From contig JAQGJZ010000166.1 of NCBI GenBank assembly GCA_028290385.1, positions 1-5,415 on the forward strand: a stretch of DNA of 5,415 nucleotides, written 5' to 3'. Made by a program: the position numbers and the translations under genes. Shown here piece by piece: positions 1-5,415 of the stretch. Within the stretch, counting starts at the first letter, position 1. Every line of letters begins with the position of its first letter. Below the pieces are notes generated by a model. It saw only the letters and a list, made by a program, of their open reading frames with translations, was not told the DNA's origin and searched no databases. Source of the stretch: Enterovirga sp. Its GTDB lineage: Bacteria; Pseudomonadota; Alphaproteobacteria; Rhizobiales; Beijerinckiaceae.

Positions 1-33
1 GCCCCGGCACGGCGCCGGCTCGGACGCGCCTGA
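1..33 (+). CDS. lptF: C-terminal end of probable LptF (LPS export permease), partial
   Basis: The first ten codons read A-P-A-R-R-R-L-G-R-A and end in TGA at 31-33, one base before the lptG start. The visible residues carry no domain, so identity comes only from context: in proteobacteria lptF normally lies directly upstream of lptG in the same direction, and a basic, arginine-rich cytoplasmic tail fits the end of an LptF-type permease. LptF pairs with LptG as the transmembrane half of the LptB2FG transporter. The gene is cut by the window start. The frame and stop are seen directly; the name is inferred. Confidence 0.5.
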   Translation, partial: APARRRLGRA

Positions 34-34
34 C

Positions 35-1120
35 ATGCTGCTCGGCCCGACCCTCGGCCGCTACCTGTCCGCGCGCTTTCTGCGGACGATGCTGGTCGTC
101 TTCGCGACCGTCTTCGGCCTGATCTTCACGCTCGACCTCGTCGAGCTGATGCGCCGCGCCGGCGACACGGAAGGGGCGACGCCCGCGCTGATGGCGCGCC
201 TGTCGCTGTACCGCACGCCGGCGATCGCCGAGCAGGTGTTCCCGTTCGCCGTCCTGTTCGGCGCGATGGCGACGCTGCTCGGCCTCAGCCGCAGGCTGGA
301 GCTGGTGGTCGCGCGGGCGGCCGGCATCTCGGCCTGGCAGTTCCTGCAGCCGGGCATCCTGGTCGCGGTCGCGCTCGGGCTGCTGACCGTGTTCGCCTAC
401 AATCCGATCTCCGCGATCCTCAAGGAGGAGGCGACCCGCCTGGAGGCCGACCTCTTTGGCCGCCGCATGAAGAGCAGCGGCCAGGACCTGTGGATCCAGC
501 AGCGCAGCCTCGACGGCCATGCGGTGATCAAGGCCGATGGCGGGGTGGGCGCGACGCGCATGATCGCCGGCATCTCCGCCTTCGTGTTCGACCGCGACGG
601 CCGCTTTCTGGAGCGAGTCGAGGCCCCGGAGGCCACGCTCCGCGACGGGTACTGGGAATTTCGCGACGCGCGCGTGTTCACCACGGTCGAAGAGCCGCAG
701 CTCTATGCGACATATCTCCTCGCCTCGAACCTCGATCCGCGCCAGATCGGCCAGCGCATCACGCCTGCCGAGGCCGTGCCGTTCTGGCAACTATCGGACA
801 CGATCTCGCGCCGGGAAAGCGCGGGGCTCGACGCGACGCGCTACCGCCTGCAATACGACATCTTAATCGCGCGTCCGCTTCTGTTCGTTGCGATGGTGTT
901 CGTGGCCGCCTCCGTGTCGCTGCGCTTTTTCCGCTTCGGCGGGGTGGCGAAGATGATGCTCAGCGGCGTCGCGGCCGGGTTCGCTTTGTATGTCGCGACC
1001 GAGCTGATGCGCGATCTGGGCAATGCGGGACTCGTGCGTCCGGTCGTGGCCGCATGGTTTCCCGCGGTGGTCGGCAGTTTGCTCGGCAGCTTGGCTTTGT
1101 TGTACCAGGAAGATGGCTGA
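35..1120 (+). CDS. lptG: LptG, LPS export ABC transporter permease
   Basis: A 361-residue inner-membrane protein of the YjgP/YjgQ family, normal length for LptG (about 360). With LptF and the ATPase LptB it extracts LPS from the inner membrane and passes it to the periplasmic bridge. Three hydrophobic segments lie near residues 15-37, 64-84 and 103-123. A soluble periplasmic beta-rich (jellyroll) domain spans about 130-265. Three more segments lie near 277-297, 306-325 and 333-356, giving the family's 3+3 topology. The C-terminal half, with ARPLLFVAMVFVAASVSLRFF (split at 279-289 and 290-299) and the ending LLYQEDG, is typical of rhizobial LptG. The start at 35 lies one base after the upstream stop; no clear Shine-Dalgarno is visible, so translation probably depends on coupling to lptF. 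One rare Leu codon, TTA, sits at 863-865. LptF is the alternative name, but the position before lptD and the tail favour LptG. Confidence 0.95.
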   Translation: MLLGPTLGRYLSARFLRTMLVVFATVFGLIFTLDLVELMRRAGDTEGATPALMARLSLYRTPAIAEQVFPFAVLFGAMATLLGLSRRLELVVARAAGISAWQFLQPGILVAVALGLLTVFAYNPISAILKEEATRLEADLFGRRMKSSGQDLWIQQRSLDGHAVIKADGGVGATRMIAGISAFVFDRDGRFLERVEAPEATLRDGYWEFRDARVFTTVEEPQLYATYLLASNLDPRQIGQRITPAEAVPFWQLSDTISRRESAGLDATRYRLQYDILIARPLLFVAMVFVAASVSLRFFRFGGVAKMMLSGVAAGFALYVATELMRDLGNAGLVRPVVAAWFPAVVGSLLGSLALLYQEDG

Positions 1121-1139
1121 GCCCGGGTCCGCGGCTCGG
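1117..1139 (+). other. Possible hairpin over the lptG stop, just before the lptD ribosome binding site
   Basis: CTGAGCC (1117-1123) can pair with GGCTCGG (1133-1139), including one G-T/U wobble, around a 9-base loop. The stem covers the lptG TGA and ends one base before the lptD ribosome binding site. There is no T-run after it, so it is not a Rho-independent terminator. It could tune ribosome access to lptD, but stems this short are common by chance in GC-rich DNA. Confidence 0.25.
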
Positions 1140-1140
1140 C

Positions 1141-1146
1141 GAGGAG
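1141..1146 (+). promoter_or_regulatory. Shine-Dalgarno of lptD
   Basis: GAGGAG lies five bases before ATG at 1152. It is the best ribosome binding site in the window and decides the lptD start. Longer in-frame readings from 1023 or 1113 overlap lptG, lack such a site, and would place an arginine-rich extension ahead of the signal peptide. Confidence 0.8.
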
Positions 1147-1151
1147 CAAGG

Positions 1152-3746
1152 ATGAGGCGTCTCAAGGGCACGGTCGCGGCGGGTGCGATCGCGGTGGCGA
1201 GCCTCTTCGCTGCCCTGCCCACCCCTGCCCCGGCGCAGGGGACGATGAACGACATGCTGGCCGCGCGGCAGCGCGCCGCCAGCCGCTCCGATTCGCGTCT
1301 GCTCGTCGACGCACGCGAGATCGTCTACAACACCGACCGCAACACGGTTGCCGCGTCCGGCGACGTCGAGCTCAACTACCAGGGCCGCACGCTGCAGGCG
1401 GACCGGGTCGTCTACGACCGGAGCAACGGCCGCGTTCACGCGGAAGGCAACGTCCGGCTCACGGATCCGAGCGGGGCGGTGACGACCGGCTCGCGATTCG
1501 AGCTCACGGAAGATTTCAAAACAGGGTTTATAGACAGTTTACGCGTCGAGCAGACGATGCAGGACCGGGGCGAGACGCTCCGCACCCGCATGTCCGCAGC
1601 CCGCGCCGAGCGCATCGAGGGCGAGACGACCACGTTTCTGCGCGGAACCTACACGGCCTGCGAGCCCTGCCGGGAACATCCCGAGCGGCCGCCGCTGTGG
1701 CAGGTGAAGGCGGCCCGCATCGTCCACAACAACGAAGAGCGCACGATCTATTACGAGGACGCGAGCCTCGAATTCCTCGGCGTGCCGATCGCGTCCGTCC
1801 CCTATTTCTGGACGGCCGACCCGACCGTGAAGCGGATGACCGGCTTTCTGGCGCCGCATTTCATCCACACGACGGCGCTCGGCTTCGGCGCGTCCACGCC
1901 CTTCTTCTGGGCCATCGCGCCCGACCGCGACCTGACGATCGCGCCGACCTTCTACACGCGCCAGGGCGTGCTGATGCAGGCCGAGTGGCGCCAGCGCCTG
2001 CTCACCGGCTCGTACAACATCCGCGCCGCCGGCATCTTCCAGCAGGGCCAGTCCGCGTTCCTCCCCTCCCCGCTCGGACCCGGCAATCGGGAAGGCCGCG
2101 GCATGGTGGAGTCGAACGGCCGCTTCGCCATCAACCCGCAATGGCATTTCGGCTGGAACCTGGCGCTCCTGTCCGACAAGTGGTTCCTGCAGAACTACAA
2201 GTTGCGCAGCGACACGCTCGCCTCGAACTACCTGCTGCTCGAATCGACCTCGCAAGCGTTCCTGCGCGGCCAGGGCGACCGCTCGTTCTTTGACCTGCGC
2301 GGCTTCTACTTCCAGGGCCTGTCGCACGCCGATTGGCAGAAGCAGAGCCCGTTCGTCGCCCCGGTGCTGGATTACGACAAGCGCGTGAACGGGCCCGGGC
2401 CCATTGGCGGCGAGGCACGCCTGCAGTTCAACTTCACGAACCTCTACCGGCGGGCGGCGCAATTCGACCCGACGGACTTCACGAACCTCTCGTTCCCGTA
2501 CGGCTCGGGGCTGACGACGGCGGCCTACCAGAGCTGCGCCGTGTTCCAACGCGGCGTGTGCCTCGTGCGCGGCCTCGCGGGCGACTTCGCCCGTGTGTCG
2601 ACCGAGGTGTCCTGGCGGCGGGCCTTCGTGGACGATGTCGGGCAGGTCTGGACGCCGTTCACCTATCTGCGGGCCGACGGGTTCTTCAACAGCCCGGACG
2701 TGAACGGGTACCAGAACGCCCAGGTCGCCAACTTCATCAACCCGCAGCAGGAATTCGTCGGGCGGGCCACGCCGGCCGTCGGCCTCGAATACCGCTATCC
2801 GTTCGTCGCCGATGCCGGCGCGCTCGGCACGCACACGCTGACGCCGATCGGCCAGCTGATCGCGCGCCCCAACGAGGCGCGGATCGGAACGCTGCCGAAC
2901 GAGGACGCGCACAGCCTCGTCTACGACGACACGAACCTGTTCGATTGGGACAAGTTCTCGGGCTTTGACCGGGCGGAAGGCGGCGTGCGCGCCAATCTCG
3001 GCCTGCAGTACAACTTCCTGGCCCCATCGGGCTGGACCGCGAACGCGCTGTTCGGCCAGTCATACCAGCTCGCCGGGCAGAACTCGTACGCGGTGCCCGA
3101 CATCCTGAACACGGGCATCCAGTCCGGGCTCGACACGCGCGCCTCGGACTTCGTCGGCCGGTTCCAGATCAATCCGAGCCAGAACTTCTCGCTGATCACC
3201 CGCGGCCGGTTCGACAATTCGGACTTCTCGGTGAACAGCTTCGAGGCGCAGGGCGTCGCGAACTTCAACCCGATCCTCCCGATCACCGGGTCGCTCACCT
3301 ACGTCTATTACCGGGCCCAGCCGGCGATCGGTTTCACGCATCGGCGCGAGGGTCTGCAGCCGGGGGCGGCCTGGAACATCACGCCGAACTGGTCGATCGG
3401 GGGCTCCGTGCTGTTCGACCTCGACCGCTACCTCGACTCGCGCGAGGAATACCTGCGCACCTACGCGGCGAATTTCGCGCGCGGCGGCCAGGCCCTGGCC
3501 AACACGACGCTCTACAACCGGGCGGACCTCTACACGGTGGCCCAGGCGGCCCTGTCGCTCGGCTACCGCGACGAGTGCACGACCTTCAGCATCAACTACG
3601 CCATGACCCCGCGGACGGCCGCGACCGGCGAGCGCGAGACCGACCGGACGCTGCTCGTGCGGCTGGAACTGCGCTCCCTCGGCCAGGCGAGCTTCTCGCA
3701 GTCGCTCGGGTCGAGCGCGACTTCGGACGGCGTGTCCAGCCGCTGA
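1152..3746 (+). CDS. lptD: LptD, outer-membrane LPS assembly translocon (OstA/Imp)
   Basis: An 864-residue precursor, somewhat longer than E. coli LptD (784). With LptE it places LPS in the outer leaflet of the outer membrane. Residues 1-28 form a signal peptide: basic MRRLK, a hydrophobic core, then A-P-A before Q29. An OstA/LptA-like N-terminal domain spans about 50-165 (repeating pattern [33 protein letters not shown]). A CxxC (C170, C173) follows, then [11 protein letters not shown] and the barrel-entry motif [20 protein letters not shown] (217-236). The rest, to about 850, alternates aromatic and polar residues as expected for the large C-terminal barrel; [19 protein letters not shown] (593-611) is a family hallmark. 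Cysteines are C170, C173, C462, C470 and C809. The start at 1152 is set by the ribosome binding site and signal peptide. Codons 121-130 are unusually AT-rich. LPS-assembly identity is secure; domain edges are approximate. Confidence 0.96.
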   Translation: MRRLKGTVAAGAIAVASLFAALPTPAPAQGTMNDMLAARQRAASRSDSRLLVDAREIVYNTDRNTVAASGDVELNYQGRTLQADRVVYDRSNGRVHAEGNVRLTDPSGAVTTGSRFELTEDFKTGFIDSLRVEQTMQDRGETLRTRMSAARAERIEGETTTFLRGTYTACEPCREHPERPPLWQVKAARIVHNNEERTIYYEDASLEFLGVPIASVPYFWTADPTVKRMTGFLAPHFIHTTALGFGASTPFFWAIAPDRDLTIAPTFYTRQGVLMQAEWRQRLLTGSYNIRAAGIFQQGQSAFLPSPLGPGNREGRGMVESNGRFAINPQWHFGWNLALLSDKWFLQNYKLRSDTLASNYLLLESTSQAFLRGQGDRSFFDLRGFYFQGLSHADWQKQSPFVAPVLDYDKRVNGPGPIGGEARLQFNFTNLYRRAAQFDPTDFTNLSFPYGSGLTTAAYQSCAVFQRGVCLVRGLAGDFARVSTEVSWRRAFVDDVGQVWTPFTYLRADGFFNSPDVNGYQNAQVANFINPQQEFVGRATPAVGLEYRYPFVADAGALGTHTLTPIGQLIARPNEARIGTLPNEDAHSLVYDDTNLFDWDKFSGFDRAEGGVRANLGLQYNFLAPSGWTANALFGQSYQLAGQNSYAVPDILNTGIQSGLDTRASDFVGRFQINPSQNFSLITRGRFDNSDFSVNSFEAQGVANFNPILPITGSLTYVYYRAQPAIGFTHRREGLQPGAAWNITPNWSIGGSVLFDLDRYLDSREEYLRTYAANFARGGQALANTTLYNRADLYTVAQAALSLGYRDECTTFSINYAMTPRTAATGERETDRTLLVRLELRSLGQASFSQSLGSSATSDGVSSR
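1512..1541 (+). other. AT-rich cluster of rare codons inside lptD
   Basis: Ten consecutive codons for [10 protein letters not shown] (residues 121-130) include AAA, ACA, GGG, TTT, ATA, AGT and TTA, all uncommon in this window. The 30 bases hold 9 G/C (30%), against roughly two thirds G/C around them. Two GTTTA copies (1526-1530 and 1537-1541) lie 11 bases apart, and TATAGA at 1529-1534 resembles a -10 box, but I see no matching -35 box. The protein sequence itself looks normal for the OstA-like domain, so the oddity is at the nucleotide level. Function unknown. Confidence 0.6.
2431..2490 (+). repeat. Pair of 15-base direct repeats within lptD
   Basis: ACTTCACGAACCTCT occurs exactly at 2431-2445 and 2476-2490. 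The copies are 45 bases apart and in the same frame, each encoding F-T-N-L (residues 428-431 and 443-446). The segment lies in the predicted barrel region. It may reflect a small duplication or simply similar strand ends with the same codon preference. Confidence 0.5.
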
Positions 3747-3777
3747 TCGCGGCGGGCACGGGCCGGACCTGTCGAGC

Positions 3778-4791
3778 ATGACACGCGCGCTGGCGCTGAC
3801 GCAGGGCGATCCCGCCGGGATCGGCCCCGAGATCGCCCTAAAAGCCTGGGTGGCCCGGCAGGAGCACGGGCTCGCGCCGTTCTTCGTCCTGTCCGACCCG
3901 GCCTTCCTGGCCCGGACCGCGGCCCGGCTTGGGCTGGACGTGCCGATCCAGGCGACCGAGCCCGGAGCGGCCGCCGCCATCTTCGACACGGCGCTGCCCG
4001 TTGTCCCGCTTTCGGCCGAGGTGGCCGCACGTCCCGGCGAACCCGATGCCGCAACCGCGGCCGGCACGATCGAGTCGATCGAGCGCGCCGTGGCCCTGGC
4101 GCAGGCCGGGCAGGCGGCGGCCGTGGTCACGTGCCCGATCGCCAAGCACGTCCTTTACGCGGCCGGTTTTCGCCATCCGGGGCACACCGAATTCCTGGCC
4201 GCGCTCGCGGCCCCGCCCGGTGGACCGGTGCCCCGCCCCGTCATGATGCTGTGGAGCGAGGACCTCGCGGTCGTGCCGGTGACGATCCACATCCCGCTGA
4301 AGGACGTACCCTCGGCGCTGACCGAGGATCTGATCGTGGAAACGGCCCGGATCGTCGCCCACGACCTGCGGGTCCGGTTCGGCCTGGAGCGGCCGCGTTT
4401 GGCGCTCTGCGGGCTCAATCCGCATGCGGGCGAGGCCGGCACGATGGGGCGGGAGGACGCCGAGGTGATCGCGCCGGCGATCGGGCGCCTGCAGGCGGAG
4501 GGGATCGACGCCTCCGGCCCCTGGCCGGCGGACACCATGTTCCATGCACGGGCGCGGCGCGGCTATGACGCCGCGCTGGCGATGTATCACGACCAGGCGC
4601 TGATCCCGATCAAGACCATCGCCTTTGACGACGGCGTGAACGTCACGCTCGGGCTGCCCTTCATCAGGACCTCGCCGGACCACGGCACCGCCTTCGACAT
4701 CGCAGCGCGCGGCATCGCCCGGCCAGACAGCCTCGTCGCGGCGCTCCGCCTCGCCGGGCGCCTGACGGCGGACGCGACCGGGACCCCATGA
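3778..4791 (+). CDS. pdxA: PdxA, 4-hydroxythreonine-4-phosphate dehydrogenase
   Basis: A 337-residue cytosolic enzyme (E. coli PdxA has 329). It oxidises 4-phosphohydroxy-L-threonine with NAD(P)+; after decarboxylation the product 3-amino-1-hydroxyacetone phosphate goes to PdxJ, giving pyridoxine phosphate in the DXP-dependent vitamin B6 route. GDPAGIGPE (10-18) is the N-terminal signature. H136 and T137 in HPGHTEF match the substrate-contact pair of E. coli PdxA. Metal ligands are H171 (HIPLKDV), H216 ([15 protein letters not shown]) and H271 ([10 protein letters not shown]), spaced 45 and 55 residues apart exactly as E. coli H166, H211 and H266 (recalled numbering). [18 protein letters not shown] (292-309) closes the active site. 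All key residues are present, so it should be active. The ATG at 3778 lies 31 bases after lptD; only a weak GGA about ten bases upstream could serve as ribosome binding site. The stop overlaps the rsmA start. Confidence 0.97.
   Translation: MTRALALTQGDPAGIGPEIALKAWVARQEHGLAPFFVLSDPAFLARTAARLGLDVPIQATEPGAAAAIFDTALPVVPLSAEVAARPGEPDAATAAGTIESIERAVALAQAGQAAAVVTCPIAKHVLYAAGFRHPGHTEFLAALAAPPGGPVPRPVMMLWSEDLAVVPVTIHIPLKDVPSALTEDLIVETARIVAHDLRVRFGLERPRLALCGLNPHAGEAGTMGREDAEVIAPAIGRLQAEGIDASGPWPADTMFHARARRGYDAALAMYHDQALIPIKTIAFDDGVNVTLGLPFIRTSPDHGTAFDIAARGIARPDSLVAALRLAGRLTADATGTP
4788..4791 (+). promoter_or_regulatory. ATGA stop/start overlap coupling pdxA and rsmA
   Basis: The rsmA ATG (4788-4790) and the pdxA TGA (4789-4791) share bases. 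This is the classic layout for translational coupling, in which ribosomes ending pdxA restart on rsmA. A short GGGA (4780-4783) lies four bases before the ATG and may help re-initiation. Confidence 0.75.
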
Positions 4792-5415
4792 GCGAGCCAG
4801 ACGACCTGCCGCCGCTGCGCGAGGTGGTGCGCAAGCACGACCTGATGCCGAAGCGTGCACTCGGGCAGAACTTCCTGTTCGACCTGAACCTGACCGGCCG
4901 CATCGCGCGCTCCGCCGGCAAGCTCGCCGGGCACGAGGTGCTGGAAATCGGGCCCGGCCCGGGCGGACTCACGCGGGCCCTGCTCGCCGAAGGGGCGGAA
5001 CGGGTGGTTGCCGTGGAGCGCGACCGACGCTGCCTGCCGGCGCTCGCCGAGATCGCCGAACGCTATCCCGGGCGGCTCGAGGTGATCGAGGCCGACGCGC
5101 TCGAGATCGACCCAACGACGGTGTTTTCCGGCACGAGGCCGGCCCGCATCGTCGCGAACCTGCCCTACAACGTCGGCACCGCCCTGCTGGTGAACTGGAT
5201 CACCGGGCCGGCCTGGCCGCCGCCATGGCTGAGTGCCACGCTGATGTTCCAGCGCGAGGTTGCGGAACGCATCGTGGCCGACGAGGGCCGACCGAACGAT
5301 TACGGCCGGCTCGGCGTGCTCTGCGGCTGGCGCACGCGCTCGCGCATCCTGTTCGACGTCTCGCCGCAGGCCTTCGTGCCGCCCCCGAAGGTCACTTCGG
5401 CCGTGGTGCATATCG
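4788..5415 (+). CDS. rsmA: RsmA (KsgA), 16S rRNA dimethyladenosine transferase, 3'-truncated by window
   Basis: The frame is open from ATG 4788 to the window end: 209 residues of an expected 270-290. RsmA uses S-adenosylmethionine to dimethylate two adjacent adenosines in the 3'-terminal hairpin of 16S rRNA (A1518 and A1519 in E. coli numbering) late in small-subunit assembly; its loss gives kasugamycin resistance. In order: KRALGQNFL (22-30), an N-terminal SAM-contact segment; [11 protein letters not shown] (52-62), the glycine-rich motif I; VVAVERD (73-79), whose acidic residue should hold the SAM ribose; EADALEI (101-107); NLPYNVGT (124-131), with the catalytic [15 protein letters not shown] (152-162); and [12 protein letters not shown] (196-207). 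The missing part is the rest of the small C-terminal helical domain. The PAWPPPW insert (141-147) matches what I recall of rhizobial RsmA. The start overlaps the pdxA stop and gives a normal-length N-terminus. Confidence 0.96.
   Translation, partial: MSEPDDLPPLREVVRKHDLMPKRALGQNFLFDLNLTGRIARSAGKLAGHEVLEIGPGPGGLTRALLAEGAERVVAVERDRRCLPALAEIAERYPGRLEVIEADALEIDPTTVFSGTRPARIVANLPYNVGTALLVNWITGPAWPPPWLSATLMFQREVAERIVADEGRPNDYGRLGVLCGWRTRSRILFDVSPQAFVPPPKVTSAVVHI

Noticed and set aside
1023..1151. N-terminal extension of lptD starting at 1023 or 1113
   Set aside because: It overlaps lptG, has no ribosome binding site, and would bury the clear signal peptide behind up to 43 extra residues. The start at 1152 has GAGGAG at proper spacing.
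1505..1534. Internal sigma70-type promoter with TATAGA as -10
   Set aside because: No acceptable -35 hexamer at 16-18 bases upstream, and a promoter inside the lptD coding region would not lead to any separate gene start. Kept only as one possibility under the AT-rich cluster.
2391..2402. Perfect 12-base palindrome GGGCCCGGGCCC
   Set aside because: It lies inside lptD and encodes G-P-G-P with the locally preferred codons. Such palindromes arise readily from alternating Gly/Pro codons in GC-rich genes, and it has no flanking signal.
1539..2912. Long minus-strand open frame (457 codons) opposite lptD
   Set aside because: Its translation is low-complexity, rich in Arg, Val, Glu and Ala, with no recognisable domain. 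It mirrors the codon bias of lptD, as expected in GC-rich DNA where antisense frames stay open by chance.
3747..3777. Terminator or small gene in the lptD-pdxA gap
   Set aside because: There is no stem followed by a T-run, and 31 bases is too short for a gene.
3060..4145. Minus-strand open frame (361 codons) spanning the lptD end and pdxA start
   Set aside because: It crosses two well-supported plus-strand genes and its composition is Ala/Arg/Gly/Ser-rich with no motif. It is a shadow of the opposite strand.

Overview
This window is a compact stretch of chromosome with all genes on the + strand. It looks like a high-GC alphaproteobacterium, most likely of the order Hyphomicrobiales (Rhizobiales). 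GC is roughly two thirds, judged by eye and not computed. The assignment rests on gene order and on family-specific sequence details: the LptG C-terminus ending in QEDG, the CxxC after the LptD N-terminal domain, and NLPYNVGT with a proline/tryptophan-rich insert in RsmA. The genus cannot be fixed from this window; a relative of Methylobacteriaceae, Salinarimonadaceae or Beijerinckiaceae is a guess.

Layout: (1) 1-33, the last ten codons of an upstream frame, probably lptF; (2) 35-1120, lptG, a membrane subunit of the LPS export ABC transporter; (3) 1152-3746, lptD, the outer-membrane LPS translocon, with a signal peptide and a good ribosome binding site; (4) 3778-4791, pdxA, a vitamin B6 biosynthesis dehydrogenase; (5) 4788 to the window end, rsmA (ksgA), the 16S rRNA dimethyladenosine transferase, cut off by the window edge at about three quarters of its length. 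Gaps are 1 nt, 31 nt, 31 nt and a 4-nt overlap, so this reads as one operon. There is no visible terminator and no convincing internal promoter. No gene-free stretch exceeds 31 bases. I see no RNA gene, mobile element, CRISPR array or attachment site.

How the genes work together: LptF and LptG form the transmembrane part of the LptB2FG transporter, which extracts LPS from the inner membrane. LptD, with lipoprotein LptE, inserts it into the outer leaflet of the outer membrane. pdxA and rsmA are unrelated housekeeping genes that travel with this LPS block in many proteobacteria.

This is an ordinary conserved region and I find no undescribed system. The points worth a second look are the absence of surA between lptD and pdxA, where related genomes usually carry it; a sharply AT-rich cluster of ten mostly rare codons inside lptD (1512-1541); an unusual cysteine layout in LptD; and small junction features.
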